Positions 23,283 to 33,360 of a DNA stretch of 64,000 nt are shown one piece after another (the stretch's first letter is position 1; each line of letters starts with the position of its first letter). The position numbers were made by a program, and so were the translations under genes. The notes under the pieces were generated by a model. The model did no database searches. It saw only the letters and a program-made list of their open reading frames with translations, and had not been told where the DNA came from. Source of the DNA: Leptospira perdikensis (GTDB taxonomy: Bacteria > Spirochaetota > Leptospiria > Leptospirales > Leptospiraceae); assembly GCF_004769575.1 (NCBI RefSeq), contig NZ_RQGA01000007.1:62001-126000 (forward strand). The letters run 5' to 3'.

Positions 23283-25103
23283 ATGAGAATATCCCCACCA
23301 CACGATCACTTCCTACAACTTACTACCAAAGAAAATTTAGGAAGGTCTTCAGGGATCATCTTACAGAAAGAAGCTTTGTCCATTATGAAAACAGTGGAGA
23401 TCCAAAGTTCACGAGAGAATATTGAAGCGGGCCATTTGTTCCGCCCTACAGATTCCAATTTTGAAAAACTAAAGATGGATCATGAAACTGCATTGGACGG
23501 ACTGTGGCAACTCATTGACTACGGACTTACCACCCAACTGTTTGAAATTAAATTTGATGCCGATGTTGGTGAATTACGATTTGTTAATTTTCTTGTAGGC
23601 CTTCCTGGTGGGATGCCATTAGAAGAACCGTATAAACTCCTCATTGCGAGGTCAACAGAACATTTATTTGAATACATTCAGGCCAAACGGGTATTAACCG
23701 AAGATACTTGGCGTAACGTACTGAACAAACTTGCAGACATTGATTATAAAGAAGAAAAAGGATCTGGCGATGAACTGGATCGAATGTTAGAGCCGAAACA
23801 ATTTCCCTTACAGCCGTCAGCGGAGATGTTATCCAGGTCTCGAGGTCTCATCATTGATGAGTTGGAAGCGGATCCCCGAATTATTGTCCTTCCCCATGTA
23901 GGATTTTATTCAATTCCCGAATCAGAAGCTGCAAATTTTTTACATATTGCTAACGAGTATTTGATGACCAAAGTCGAACCTTTAGCGAAGGCCTTCGATA
24001 CAGAGATTCGATTGGCTTTTGATCGAATTCACACCATGACACCCGTGAGTGGAAATTCGGAACCAAGTGAAGTGGATCTAATTCGTTCAAAAATTGAAAT
24101 GTTATATGGGTTTAAGGAAATTCTAAAAGAAAATGGATTTTATCCTTTAGTTCATAACTTACGAAAGGTGGCAGAAATTGCCGCTAAATATGCAGAAGTC
24201 GAAAAAAAACGTGAGGTTGACCGACTCCTGAAAGTTTATATGAAAATGTTGGATAGCCAATTTGACTTTGATTCAAGACTCCTTCGAATCAATTTGGAAA
24301 AGGACAATGAACATGATACCATCATTGTTGATCTTCTAAGAAAGAACCCTAAAGTTCTTTCTGCCGAATGGCATGACCAGGATTCAAAAATTGCTGTTTT
24401 TGTGAATAACAACCAGAACAATATCAAAGACATCAATCACCTTATTTTCCAAAATTATAGATTCACTACGGAACATATATTATACCTCAAAGCCATCATT
24501 GAACTCAACGAAAAAGAACTAAAACCTCTTTTCAAAGATGATGATTTTGTAAAAACCTACGGTAAAAATCTTCAAACTGTTTATTTTAATTATATTCCTT
24601 GGTTTTATAAACTTTTTTATTATTTAGGAGTATCTCCTATTGTGAACTCTGGTTATGCGAAGGCAAAATCGATTTTAACTTATGCACAAATGGATCGTCA
24701 GTTTTTATACCAGAAACGGAGAGAAAATTTCTTTAAAAAGAAACTAAGAGAAAGAGAGGAACGGTTTGAAAAAGAAAAAAAACAACAACTCAAACGTGCT
24801 CTTATTTCTGCTCTTAGTGATGCCTATTTTCAAAAGAATTGTTTACCTTCAGTGGATTGGCTTGGGTCCAATTATCCTGCCTTCTCGGCAGAAACTTTGG
24901 AAAAAATGATTCCTGATTTTGCTTTTATATCCACAACAGGAAAAACGGTGAAACCTAATTCAGTCATTTTGTTTCCGAATTCTCCCGAATTTGATTCTCT
25001 GAATAAACGTTTGAAGGAATTATTCAACCAGTGGACAAGAGGTGAGTTAGATCCACCAGCTGAAGACAAGGAACTCCTTGTTCAAATTCGTAGTTTGATT
25101 TAA
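23283..25103 (+). CDS. Large hypothetical protein
   Basis: 606 residues, soluble, with no signal peptide. I recognise no domain. Visible features are an acidic N-terminal third with SFxxFL-like hydrophobic clusters (EPYKLLIARSTEHLFEYI), a charged helical middle (about 260-340) and a strongly basic coiled coil near 480-510 (KKKLREREERFEKEKKQQLK). The ATG at 23283 is used; an ATG at 23385 (MKTVEIQSSRENIEAG) is equally possible, as neither has a good ribosome site. Its stop codon directly abuts that of corA on the opposite strand, with no bases between. Confidence 0.7.
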   Translation: MRISPPHDHFLQLTTKENLGRSSGIILQKEALSIMKTVEIQSSRENIEAGHLFRPTDSNFEKLKMDHETALDGLWQLIDYGLTTQLFEIKFDADVGELRFVNFLVGLPGGMPLEEPYKLLIARSTEHLFEYIQAKRVLTEDTWRNVLNKLADIDYKEEKGSGDELDRMLEPKQFPLQPSAEMLSRSRGLIIDELEADPRIIVLPHVGFYSIPESEAANFLHIANEYLMTKVEPLAKAFDTEIRLAFDRIHTMTPVSGNSEPSEVDLIRSKIEMLYGFKEILKENGFYPLVHNLRKVAEIAAKYAEVEKKREVDRLLKVYMKMLDSQFDFDSRLLRINLEKDNEHDTIIVDLLRKNPKVLSAEWHDQDSKIAVFVNNNQNNIKDINHLIFQNYRFTTEHILYLKAIIELNEKELKPLFKDDDFVKTYGKNLQTVYFNYIPWFYKLFYYLGVSPIVNSGYAKAKSILTYAQMDRQFLYQKRRENFFKKKLREREERFEKEKKQQLKRALISALSDAYFQKNCLPSVDWLGSNYPAFSAETLEKMIPDFAFISTTGKTVKPNSVILFPNSPEFDSLNKRLKELFNQWTRGELDPPAEDKELLVQIRSLI

Positions 25104-26063
25104 TCAATACCAACGTTTGATTCTAAAATAAAGTAACATCAAAATTCCTAAAAAACCCATACCACACAAGGCAGAGATAAATCCATATTCCCATTCGAGA
25201 GTGGGCATATGACGAAAATTCATACCGTAAATTCCTGCAACCAGAGACATCGGTAACATAATGGCTGTCATGATGGTAAGGATTTTCATGATTTCGTTGG
25301 TTTTGCGAGTGGATATAGCAATATGGGCTTCGAGAGCAGAAGATATGGACTCAATATTACTATCCACAAGTTCTAAGATACGAAGGGAATGGTCTCTTAC
25401 GTCTCGAAAAAAAGCATCTGCTTCATCACTAAAAAAACTGTTCTTAATTTTTTCTAAATCTTCTAACACTTCTTTGTTTTGTAACATCCCTTTTTTGATC
25501 GAAAGCAGACTTGCCCGCAAACTATAAACATTGCTGATATCTAAGGATTTTGCATTTCCGAAAATTTGATCTTCGAAATGTTCGATTCGTTCTTCAATCT
25601 TTTGTGTGATGGCAAGAGTATGGTCAGTTTCTATGTCTAAAATTTTATGTACAACGAATTCATATCCGCGTGCAAGAATTTTATTGTTCACTTTCCACTG
25701 GTCTATGATGTCACCGATACTATCACGGTAGTCTAGTGTTAAAGAAATAATTTGGTTTGGTGTTAGAATGAAGTTAAAGTTTTTCTGTGTGAGTTGGTTT
25801 CTTTCAAAATGGAAACCTCGAAAAACAAAAAAGATATAATTGGGAAAAATTTCCAGTTTGATCCGACTATTGGGATTTAGAATGTCTTCAATGGTAAGTT
25901 GGTGGATATCATGTTTTTGAAAGAGAAACATTAGTTTTTCTTCGTTTTCTGCTGTGATATGAATCCAATGTTTGGGATGTCTATGCGAAAGAGGTAGAGG
26001 TCTATCGAGAAGCACTTCATCTTTACTTGTAGGAGTTAAAATATAATTAAAGAGAGCTGGCAT
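25104..26063 (-). CDS. corA: CorA-family magnesium/cobalt channel
   Basis: 319 residues. A large cytosolic N-terminal domain is followed by the long stalk helix and two C-terminal membrane helices. The ion-selectivity signature GMN is in LVAGIYGMNF, between helix 1 (IMTAIMLPMSLVAG) and helix 2 (FISALCGMGFLGILMLLYF), and the tail is basic (RIKRWY). CorA forms a pentameric magnesium (or cobalt) channel. It lies directly after the M61 peptidase gene on the same strand, with start abutting stop, so the two are co-transcribed. Function of the family is well known. Confidence 0.92.
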   Translation of the reverse strand: MPALFNYILTPTSKDEVLLDRPLPLSHRHPKHWIHITAENEEKLMFLFQKHDIHQLTIEDILNPNSRIKLEIFPNYIFFVFRGFHFERNQLTQKNFNFILTPNQIISLTLDYRDSIGDIIDQWKVNNKILARGYEFVVHKILDIETDHTLAITQKIEERIEHFEDQIFGNAKSLDISNVYSLRASLLSIKKGMLQNKEVLEDLEKIKNSFFSDEADAFFRDVRDHSLRILELVDSNIESISSALEAHIAISTRKTNEIMKILTIMTAIMLPMSLVAGIYGMNFRHMPTLEWEYGFISALCGMGFLGILMLLYFRIKRWY

Positions 26064-27842
26064 TTATACTATATTCCTTAGAAAAAAATCTCTGAGTTCT
26101 TTTCTGTCATCGCTTGTGTCTTCAGCGATCACAAATTTCCTTGTTTTGAAATATCCGGAAGCTGTGATCATTGATTCTCTAATTTTTCCGGCTCGTGATA
26201 AAATGAGGTGAAATTTTTCGCCCGGGTGCAGGGATTTTTCTAGTTTCTGTAAGGTATTGGTTGTAGCCCGTTTCCCGTTGATGGCAAGTATTTCATCATC
26301 TAACATTAGGTCAAAAGAACCTGTCTCTGTATTGTGTAATAATTTTTGAACATAGAGGTTACCATTTTTTTCTTTTGTTTTGAATCCGGTTTCGCCTGCT
26401 TGATCGGTTTGAATCCTTTGGATACCAATGATATCCAAATAATAATCTACAGGGATTGGTTTTGGATTTTCTAAGTATTCGTTAAATTCTGTTTTTAAAT
26501 CCACACCGGTAACATCTTTTACCGTTTCGAAAAATTCCTGTTTAGTGAAGCCTCTCCCTTTGGTTTTGACAAACACTTCGTTTAACTGTTGAAATACATG
26601 GCGAATGGTTTTTCTTTCTTTTGATTCTTTTAATAGAAACAAATTCATACACAAGGCAATGACTCCGCCCTTTGTATAATAGGAAACAGTGATATTGTGA
26701 CTATTTCCATTTCGTTTGTAATATTTTGTCCAAGCGGTAAACGAAGATTCTTCAAGACTCATCCAAGAGTCGGCTTCATTGTCTTCTAACGCAAATACAT
26801 CCGATTGGAGTTTAGCCAAATACTCTTCTTTTGTAAGAAATCCTGAATGGTAGAGGAAGTAAACATCGTAAAAACTTGTAAATCCTTCGGCAATCCAGAG
26901 TTCGCGTGTTAGGTTTGGTTTTTGGTAATCAAAAGGTCCAAGGGCGATTGGGCGAATTCTTTTGATATTCCAAAGATGAAAGTATTCATGAGATAAAAGT
27001 TCGAGTAATCTTTTGTATTCTTCTTCATCGGAAATTAAATCTGGGTTGAAGTAGTTGATACTTGAGGCTCTATGTTCTAATCCCCCATAAGCAGGCAAAC
27101 TTAAATTTAGGACAAATAGATAATAAGGATTGGGAGAGTCCATCATCCACTCTATTTGAGTTTCCGTGATCCTTTTTAGATCCAATGCCAATTTTGTTTT
27201 GAAATCAAAATTTACATCGCCCTCTACAAGTAATTCATGTTTGGTGGTTCCTGCCGTAAAAAACACAGAGTTTTGTTTACTCAAATGGAAGGGAGAATCG
27301 AATAGTTCATCAAAATTTTCTGCAAAAAACAAATGGGAGTCTTCTCCGCTTCGAGTCAAACTCGAATACACAAAAGGGAAAAATTGAGAAACCTGAAACC
27401 GAACAGTAGCAGGGGTTTCTAATTTCCCTTCTGGATATAAAAACAAAGCGGGTGGGTTGATGAATCCAAATTCGGTTTCTAAATAATTGGTTCGAACAGT
27501 GAAGTCTTCAAAAGCATAGATGATATAAGAGATTTCGAATTCGGCGGGGAGGTTTTTTAATCTCCAGCGATGTAAGTCCACCATCTCCCAAGAAATAGAT
27601 TCACCGGTTTTTAAATTTTTGACATCGAGTTTATGGAGATGGGTAGCATAATCCCGAATCATATACGATCCGGGAGTCCAACTGGGCAAACAAAAAGTCA
27701 TCTCTGATTGGTCTGTTTGGACAGAAAGCCGAACCTGGAAATAGTGTTTGTAGAGATCAAAAATGGAGACTTCAAAATCCAACTTTAGGGCGTTAGACTG
27801 ACCGGCTTCACTTACGGTTTTTTCCTGTTCTTCTTTGGCCAT
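26064..27842 (-). CDS. M61-family metallopeptidase with PDZ domain
   Basis: 592 residues. The zinc motif HEYFH lies in LLSHEYFHLWNIKRIRP, with the downstream LWIAEGFTSFYDVYFLYHSG segment that supplies the third ligand. The N-terminal beta domain has SWTPGSYMIRDYATHLHKLD, the M61 signature. A PDZ-like domain follows near residues 490-570 (GSFDLMLDDEILAINGKRAT). M61 enzymes are glycyl aminopeptidases or related proteases. No signal peptide is seen, so it is probably cytosolic. It overlaps no gene and is transcribed with corA. Confidence 0.88.
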   Translation of the reverse strand: MAKEEQEKTVSEAGQSNALKLDFEVSIFDLYKHYFQVRLSVQTDQSEMTFCLPSWTPGSYMIRDYATHLHKLDVKNLKTGESISWEMVDLHRWRLKNLPAEFEISYIIYAFEDFTVRTNYLETEFGFINPPALFLYPEGKLETPATVRFQVSQFFPFVYSSLTRSGEDSHLFFAENFDELFDSPFHLSKQNSVFFTAGTTKHELLVEGDVNFDFKTKLALDLKRITETQIEWMMDSPNPYYLFVLNLSLPAYGGLEHRASSINYFNPDLISDEEEYKRLLELLSHEYFHLWNIKRIRPIALGPFDYQKPNLTRELWIAEGFTSFYDVYFLYHSGFLTKEEYLAKLQSDVFALEDNEADSWMSLEESSFTAWTKYYKRNGNSHNITVSYYTKGGVIALCMNLFLLKESKERKTIRHVFQQLNEVFVKTKGRGFTKQEFFETVKDVTGVDLKTEFNEYLENPKPIPVDYYLDIIGIQRIQTDQAGETGFKTKEKNGNLYVQKLLHNTETGSFDLMLDDEILAINGKRATTNTLQKLEKSLHPGEKFHLILSRAGKIRESMITASGYFKTRKFVIAEDTSDDRKELRDFFLRNIV

Positions 27843-27887
27843 GGTAACCCCATCTTCTTTTATTTTTAGTTTTGATCAAATGTTTTC

Positions 27888-27916
27888 TTGACTTTATTTC
27901 TTTATAGTACTAGAAA
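27888..27916 (+). promoter_or_regulatory. Candidate promoter of a small rightward transcript
   Basis: TTGACT (27888-27893) is separated by 17 bp from TAGAAA (27911-27916). This would start transcription near 27923, just ahead of the strongest ribosome-binding site in the window. The -10 matches only four of six consensus bases. Confidence 0.35.
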
Positions 27917-27931
27917 AGGCATAGCTAAGGT

Positions 27932-28009
27932 ATGAGCAAAGGAGGTGGTCATTTGGATAGTAGTTGTTACAACAAAAGATTTTTGACTCGCGAGGTGGCT
28001 GGGCAATAA
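27932..28009 (+). CDS. Candidate micro-ORF (18-25 codons) with strong Shine-Dalgarno
   Basis: AAAGGAGGTG (27938-27947) is the best match to anti-16S in the window. It is followed after a normal gap by a TTG at 27953 and 18 codons (LDSSCYNKRFLTREVAGQ) to a TAA at 28007. An in-frame ATG at 27932 would give 25 residues but puts the ribosome site inside the gene, so the TTG start fits better. No known family is visible. It could be a leader peptide or a small protein; the 28046-28102 stem lies downstream. No cross-species check was possible. Confidence 0.4.
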   Translation: MSKGGGHLDSSCYNKRFLTREVAGQ

Positions 28010-28045
28010 CGCCTCTAGCTTTGTTGCAAAACCGACCAGACACAG

Positions 28046-28102
28046 TCTTTCCAAGTTCCGAACGGGTGGTCTCCTTCGGGCTTATGCAGTCGCTTGGAAA
28101 GA
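28046..28102. other. Long-range stem with 10-bp perfect arms in the 27843-28107 spacer
   Basis: TCTTTCCAAG (28046-28055) pairs with CTTGGAAAGA (28093-28102), extendable to 12 bp with one G-U pair. The 37-nt interior contains CGGGTGGTCTCCTTCGGGCT, with its own C-TTCG-like loop. A U-rich run (TTCCTTTATTCTTT) follows on the plus strand, so it may terminate the small transcript. It also lies 6 bp beyond the stop of the leftward MCP gene. Confidence 0.4.
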
Positions 28103-28107
28103 TTCCT

Positions 28108-30180
28108 TTATTCTTTCGAAATCTTAAAACTCTTTAATAATTCATCCAGAGTTGTTGTCACTTGGCTTAGGCGTTCCGCATTCTCTGACATAGAAGAAGA
28201 CTGGTCGGATAAAACTTGGGAACCGTTCGAAATATTGACTGTCATATTGGCCAATTCATTTGTCGCCCTCTGTTGTTCCTCTGTGGAAAGTTGGATGGCT
28301 TTTACTTGGTCGGTAATTTCTGCGACTTCTGCATAAATACTTTCAGTCCTTGCACTTTGGTCTTCAATCATCGGTCGTATTTCATTGGAAGAAACAAAGA
28401 TCTCAGACACTTCGTCAGTGATTTTTTTTAGAACGTCTACAAGTTTTTCCACTTGTACATTTCCTCGCTCGATCGAAGCCAGGGCCTCAGAAGATAAAAC
28501 ATTAATTTGGGAAACCGATTCTGCGGATTGGCTTGCCAATTTTGTGATTTCTTCTGCTACTACAGCAAATCCTTTCCCACTTTCTCCAGCCCTTGCCGCT
28601 TCAATCGCAGCATTTAACGCAAGTAAACCGGTTCGTTTGGCAATGTCTGAAATGACATTGGAAAATGCTGTAATGGTTTTTGATTTATCCTGGATCTCTT
28701 GGATGGCATGAGAGGCTTCTTTTGCCATCGTCCTTCCTTCTTCCGCATTACGGTTGGCACGGACTGAGATTTCTCCAAAGGAATTGACCTTCTCTAAAAT
28801 TCTTTTCATCAATTGTTGGATATCACCTAACGATTGATGTATGGTTTCAGTATTTTCGACAGCACTGAGTACGTTGCTATGGATCGTTTCTGAAGAGGCG
28901 TTGAGTTCTTCCACAGTCGCACTTGCTTCCTCGGAAGAGGCTGCTTGATTCTGGGCTAAATCGGTGAGTTCAGTAATGGTTCCTCGGATTTTGTCTGTGG
29001 TTTCGCTGATTTTTCCCGAAGACTTTTGTGCAATCCGAATGAGTTTCCGTAAATGTTCGATCATTTTTCCCAAACTGACCATAATACTTCCGAGTTCATC
29101 TAACTGGTCAATGGCGATAGATTCTCTCAAATCCCCAGATGCTACTTTGTCAGTGGATAAGTTGATGGCTTTAATCCGTCTATCCACTAATCTTTGGAAA
29201 CTAAAATAAATTGATAGGGTGGAAAGAACCACACCCAAAATTCCAAGAGTTATGGTTGTGATGAGAATTGAGTTAAGAGTGGATTGGATTTGTGATTCCG
29301 GGACAGAAATCCTCGCAAACCAAGGAGCGTTATCTTCTATAATGGTAATGGGAACGGCAACATGGTAATACCCATGAAACCTATAAATGGATTTGTCCTT
29401 GTTTTTCAAACGGTCGTAAAAAAACGCATCGGCCTGGGATCGAAAATCAAGGCCTTCGGAAAGGTTCGAAAACCCATCATACAAAACTAAATGGTTATCC
29501 GAGATGAGTGTGATTTTTCCTTCCCCGTCAGCGAATTTTAAGGTATCTAAATATTTCTTAATCGTCGCAAGGCTGATATCAATTCCAGAAATTCCAATGA
29601 ATTTACCGTTACGTAATATTGGTTCCATAATCGAAACAATGAAGGTATCCACTCCACCCACCTTGTAAATGTAAGGTGAGGTGATGCTTGTTTTTAATGT
29701 GGCTTTTGGTTTTTGGTAGAACTCACCCTTAATGGGATCATCCACATCTTTTAAAACTTCTGACGAAATTTTGTCCTCATTGCGAAATACGTAAGGGATG
29801 AACCGACCAGTTTCGTCGTGGTCTGGAGTAAATTTATATGCCGCATCTTTTCCATCAAAAGCATTCGGCTCAAATCCACAATAAGCAGCAAAGGCAATAT
29901 CTTTTTCGGCGATTAAGGTTTTTAGATACCGAATGGCCGCAGGTCTTGAAGTGATCGACCCATCTTCAAAAGATTTACGAAAGGCAAAGGTTTTGTTTAA
30001 AGGAACTTTCATTTGGTGAGAGATGTCACCTATGATTTTTGATGAAATATATTCTGTATCTTCCTCTAAGTTATGTAAAAGGGTAGATCTGACAACCAAA
30101 GACAATACAATCATAATCCCTGCGATAATAACAGAAATGACTGCCAGGGATATTAGAATGATTTTCTTTTTGATACTCAT
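28108..30180 (-). CDS. Methyl-accepting chemotaxis protein with Cache sensor (paralogue A)
   Basis: 690 residues: an N-terminal membrane helix ([20 protein letters not shown]), a periplasmic double-Cache-type sensor (about 35-300), a second membrane helix (about 305-325), a HAMP segment and a long cytoplasmic signalling helix pair. The conserved hairpin tip is [20 protein letters not shown], with GFAVVAEEI. Cache domains of this type bind small ligands such as amino acids or carboxylates. It is 14 bp downstream of a close paralogue (30195-32255) on the same strand, so the pair is probably one duplicated transcription unit. Confidence 0.92.
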   Translation of the reverse strand: MSIKKKIILISLAVISVIIAGIMIVLSLVVRSTLLHNLEEDTEYISSKIIGDISHQMKVPLNKTFAFRKSFEDGSITSRPAAIRYLKTLIAEKDIAFAAYCGFEPNAFDGKDAAYKFTPDHDETGRFIPYVFRNEDKISSEVLKDVDDPIKGEFYQKPKATLKTSITSPYIYKVGGVDTFIVSIMEPILRNGKFIGISGIDISLATIKKYLDTLKFADGEGKITLISDNHLVLYDGFSNLSEGLDFRSQADAFFYDRLKNKDKSIYRFHGYYHVAVPITIIEDNAPWFARISVPESQIQSTLNSILITTITLGILGVVLSTLSIYFSFQRLVDRRIKAINLSTDKVASGDLRESIAIDQLDELGSIMVSLGKMIEHLRKLIRIAQKSSGKISETTDKIRGTITELTDLAQNQAASSEEASATVEELNASSETIHSNVLSAVENTETIHQSLGDIQQLMKRILEKVNSFGEISVRANRNAEEGRTMAKEASHAIQEIQDKSKTITAFSNVISDIAKRTGLLALNAAIEAARAGESGKGFAVVAEEITKLASQSAESVSQINVLSSEALASIERGNVQVEKLVDVLKKITDEVSEIFVSSNEIRPMIEDQSARTESIYAEVAEITDQVKAIQLSTEEQQRATNELANMTVNISNGSQVLSDQSSSMSENAERLSQVTTTLDELLKSFKISKE

Positions 30181-30194
30181 GTCTTTTTTTAAAC

Positions 30195-32255
30195 CTATAA
30201 GTTGAATTTTAATAAAACTTCTGAAATTTTGGAACTAATTCCTGTCATACGAATAGAATTGGCTGACATGGTCTCCGATTGTTCCGACAGAATTTGGGAA
30301 CCATTGGAAATATTAATTGTCATATTTGATAGTTCGAAGGTGGCTCTTTTTTGTTCTTCCGTAGATTGTTGAATAGACTCAACTAGAGATGTGATTTCTT
30401 CGATTTCTACGTAGATCTGATCGGTTCTAGTTTTTTGGTCTTGGATGAGGGGGACAATTTCTCTAGCCTTTTCAAAAATTACGGAAACTTCTTTTATGAT
30501 TTCTCGTAACAAATCAATAAGTTTTGTGACTTGAGTCCCACCATTTTGGATGGAATGTAAAGCTTCTTCGGATAAGGTATTGATCTGTGAAACGGATTCA
30601 GCCGCTTGAGAGGCAAGTTTCGAAATTTCTTCCGCAACAACAGCAAACCCCCGACCCGATTCACCAGCTCTTGCGGCTTCAATGGCAGCGTTTAATGCCA
30701 GTAAGCTGGTCTTCTCTGAAATATTGGAGATAACTTCAGAAAACTCGGTAATAGCAAGTGACTTCTCCTGGATTTCTTCAATTGCTTTTGAAGTGAATCC
30801 CGCCATATTCCGTCCTTCTTCTGCTTTTTGATTGGCAAGGACTGCAATTTTCCCAAAGGACTCCACTTCCGTAGTGATGTTTTGAACTAAAGTTTGGATC
30901 GCATGAAGTGAGTTGTGAATTGACTTAGAGTTATCAACCGCCTGTACCACATTGGCATTGATAGTTTCGGAAGATGCATTGAGTTCTTCCACAGTGGCAC
31001 TGGCTTCTTCGGAAGAGGCGGCTTGGCTTTGTGCCAAATCAGAAAGTTCAATGATGGTATTTTCCATAAACTTGGAAGTCTCAGTTAGTTCTGAACCTGA
31101 AGTCTGTGCGACACTTAAAATATGTCGAATGCTTTCAATCATCGCAACTACAGCTTCGACTAAATTTCCAATTTCATCTTTTTGTGTGTCGTTGATTTCT
31201 TTGGAGAGATTCCCGTTAGCTGCATCTTTTGTAAAGGCAATCAAAGTCTGGAGTCTACTATCCACAAGTTTACGAAAGATAATGACATTGGCCAAAGTAG
31301 AAAATAGAATTCCTGTCACTCCAAGGCCTAAAGCAATCCAAAAGATAAATTGAATTTCGTTTGTGATTTTTTCTTGCGGATAAGAGACACGAAGTGCCCA
31401 GGGAGCTGTGTTTTCCACTAGTTGGATCGGTAAACTCACGTGAAAGTAATCAGAGTCAGAATAACTTTGTCTTTGTTTAGATGACATAGCTAAATTTACA
31501 TACATATCTTCCTTGTCTTCCCACTGTACATCCTTCTTATCAGGATGAAGGCCATTAAATAACACATATCCGTTACTTGCAACGAGTGTGATTTTTACAG
31601 CACCGTCTAGAATTTTTAGATTATGTAGGTAAGTTCGAATGGTCTCTAAAGAAAGATCAGCACCTGCGATCCCAAGAAAGTTTTGGTTACGGATCACTGG
31701 ATATACAAGAGAAATCATCGTTACTTCTTTACCATCTACTTTGTAATCAAATGGTGGAATGAGTTCTACTTTTTTGTTCTTTTTGGGGAGTTGGTAAAAG
31801 TCAGATTCGGGAAGGTCAAACCCAACCACTGGTTCAATGATAATTTTGCCATTCGATTTTACAGAATAGGGGATCAGTCTACCCGAGTTATCATGATAGT
31901 TCGTATTACGATAGTTAGTGTCTTTCCCATCGAAGGCATTGGGTTCGAAGACAACATAAGTTCCGAGAATGGATTCATTCGATGCCGTCATCACATTCAA
32001 AATCCGGAAAATCCGATCTCGATCCAAAAGGTTTGGTTCTTGTAACATTTGTTTTAGAAGAAATGCTTCGTTTAATGGAGCAGAAAGATAGTCTTCTACA
32101 TCCAAAGAGATTTTATCTGCAAGTACAGAGATGTTTTCTAGAGCGTTTTCTTTGGCATTTTTATATATGACATAAGAGATAAGTGTGAGTATTACTCCTA
32201 ATGAAAACAGGGTAATGATTGATGTGCCTAAAGCTAACTTCTGTTTAATGTTCAT
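30195..32255 (-). CDS. Methyl-accepting chemotaxis protein with Cache sensor (paralogue B)
   Basis: 686 residues and the same plan as the gene at 28108: membrane helix ([20 protein letters not shown]), double-Cache sensor, second helix, HAMP, and signalling domain with tip [20 protein letters not shown]. Both sensor domains share the block [11 protein letters not shown] and a LIPYS/FIPYV segment, so they arose by duplication, but ligand-pocket regions differ enough that specificities may too. The start is ATG. The gene is the first of the pair in transcription order. Confidence 0.92.
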   Translation of the reverse strand: MNIKQKLALGTSIITLFSLGVILTLISYVIYKNAKENALENISVLADKISLDVEDYLSAPLNEAFLLKQMLQEPNLLDRDRIFRILNVMTASNESILGTYVVFEPNAFDGKDTNYRNTNYHDNSGRLIPYSVKSNGKIIIEPVVGFDLPESDFYQLPKKNKKVELIPPFDYKVDGKEVTMISLVYPVIRNQNFLGIAGADLSLETIRTYLHNLKILDGAVKITLVASNGYVLFNGLHPDKKDVQWEDKEDMYVNLAMSSKQRQSYSDSDYFHVSLPIQLVENTAPWALRVSYPQEKITNEIQFIFWIALGLGVTGILFSTLANVIIFRKLVDSRLQTLIAFTKDAANGNLSKEINDTQKDEIGNLVEAVVAMIESIRHILSVAQTSGSELTETSKFMENTIIELSDLAQSQAASSEEASATVEELNASSETINANVVQAVDNSKSIHNSLHAIQTLVQNITTEVESFGKIAVLANQKAEEGRNMAGFTSKAIEEIQEKSLAITEFSEVISNISEKTSLLALNAAIEAARAGESGRGFAVVAEEISKLASQAAESVSQINTLSEEALHSIQNGGTQVTKLIDLLREIIKEVSVIFEKAREIVPLIQDQKTRTDQIYVEIEEITSLVESIQQSTEEQKRATFELSNMTINISNGSQILSEQSETMSANSIRMTGISSKISEVLLKFNL

Positions 32256-32321
32256 TCGCGTGGATAAACTTTCCTAAGTGAATGTTACCGTAAGTAACTG
32301 AGTTGTTTTCTCAAACACATT

Positions 32322-32666
32322 TTATATAAGAGTGAGTTTTTCTGGATATTGGCTTAAGCCCAGTAGATTTCCATCACTGTCTAAAAAGTATACAGTGTAA
32401 TCTGTTTTGTTTTGGATCTGTATTTGGTTTAGGAATTGGATCCATTTTGTTTTCTCTTTTTCTGTGAATGAAAAAACAAGAGCACGAGGAGAAGATTTCG
32501 CTCCTTCTTCCAACATCAGAATGATGGGGCCAAACTCGATCCAAATGGAACGAACCATTCCTGAGTCATAATGAAATTCCTGAGTTTTCTTTGCCCCCGG
32601 AATTTGGAGGTAAAACTCTGCTAAATTGGAAGGGTTCGGAGTACCTATGGCAATATGGTGAATCAT
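32322..32666 (-). CDS. VOC/glyoxalase-fold protein
   Basis: 114 residues, one VOC (vicinal oxygen chelate) module pair: MIHHIAIGTPNPSNLAEFYL with the first metal-type His, and YTVYFLDSDGNLLGLSQYP with the second half's D-x-D-G-N. Members include glyoxalases, dioxygenases and resistance proteins; the usual Glu before the C-terminal strand is replaced by Gly/Leu, so metal use is uncertain. It is divergent from the small lipoprotein gene at 32732 with 65 bp between starts. Confidence 0.75.
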   Translation of the reverse strand: MIHHIAIGTPNPSNLAEFYLQIPGAKKTQEFHYDSGMVRSIWIEFGPIILMLEEGAKSSPRALVFSFTEKEKTKWIQFLNQIQIQNKTDYTVYFLDSDGNLLGLSQYPEKLTLI

Positions 32667-32731
32667 TTTTTTGTTTTCAAATCCCTTTATAAAAAAGAAG
32701 CTATCATGAAATCTATCTCACGGAGTTTTTC

Positions 32732-33010
32732 ATGAAAAAATCCCTCATCCTGGCGCTCGCTCTCGGGCTTTTTTTGGCTAATTGTAAATCCAAAGTGTAT
32801 ACCCAAGAAGAGTGTGAGTCTGCTCTCGCTAGCACATTCGCTCAAATCGAAGAAGAAGCTAAAAAGAATCCAGCAGCAGCACCAGTCCTCGCAGGATTAC
32901 AACAAGGTAAACAAAAAATGATCGATCAGTGTACGGAAGGAAAATTTGATCCTAACTGTTTGAAAAATGCTCCAGGTTTCGCTGGCATCATGGGTTGCGT
33001 AAAAAAATAA
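32732..33010 (+). CDS. Small Cys-rich leptospiral lipoprotein
   Basis: 92 residues. The signal sequence MKKSLILALALGLFLANC ends with a spirochaetal lipobox (LANC, Cys18). The mature part is helical and has paired cysteines (QEECESALA, IDQCTEG, DPNCLKN, MGCVKK), suggesting disulfides. It resembles a family of short leptospiral lipoproteins (TIGR04454-like), though I cannot confirm the model. Function unknown; probably surface or periplasmic. A strong terminator follows. Confidence 0.75.
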   Translation: MKKSLILALALGLFLANCKSKVYTQEECESALASTFAQIEEEAKKNPAAAPVLAGLQQGKQKMIDQCTEGKFDPNCLKNAPGFAGIMGCVKK

Positions 33011-33021
33011 TTTTACAAATC

Positions 33022-33324
33022 CTACCGGGAATTAGTTTTCCCGGTTTTTGCCTCTTCCTCTAAACTTTCAAATCCCCCAGGTTCTGCATAACAACCGTGA
33101 GTTCGATATGGTCCATCCTCAAAAAATCGGATTTCTTGTGCATACCGTTTTCCTTCCCATAGACATTGTTTACAAATCGAAGGTCTGATTGCCCAGTCTT
33201 CACATTCTTCTGGTCGGAAAGCCGGAAAAACTCGTAAAAGAGGTTTCGAAATTTCCTGCTCGGGACTAGCCCAAAGAACAAATCCAAAAATCAAGAATAC
33301 TCCTAAAATCAAAGTTAGCTTCAT
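33022..33324 (-). CDS. Small exported hypothetical protein
   Basis: 100 residues with a signal peptide (MKLTLILGVFLIFGFVLWAS). The mature part has four cysteines arranged as EECEDWA, SICKQCLWEG and THGCYAEPGG, suggesting a small disulfide-bonded or metal-binding domain. I recognise no family. It is convergent with the lipoprotein gene at 32732, with the terminator lying in its last codons, and its start is 36 bp from that of the EamA transporter on the other strand. Confidence 0.65.
   Translation of the reverse strand: MKLTLILGVFLIFGFVLWASPEQEISKPLLRVFPAFRPEECEDWAIRPSICKQCLWEGKRYAQEIRFFEDGPYRTHGCYAEPGGFESLEEEAKTGKTNSR
33024..33049 (+). terminator. Rho-independent terminator, overlapping convergent gene end
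   Basis: ACCGGGAA (33024-33031) and TTCCCGGT (33038-33045) form a perfect 8-bp stem around a 6-nt loop, followed by TTTT. It lies 13 bp after the lipoprotein stop. The left arm overlaps the stop codon of the leftward gene at 33022, so both genes' ends are built into one hairpin. Confidence 0.8.
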
Positions 33325-33360
33325 TTTATAAAACTATCGGGATTTCTTTGTGATTTCAGG

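Noticed and set aside
27935..27955. Minus-strand CACCTCCTTT resembling the 3' end of 16S rRNA
   Set aside because: Only the ten bases complementary to a Shine-Dalgarno match; no other rRNA sequence is present on either side.
27950..28045. attC-like integron site around GTTACAAC
   Set aside because: The paired R'/L' core boxes with GTTRRRY and RYYYAAC at proper spacing are not found, and no integrase is in the window.
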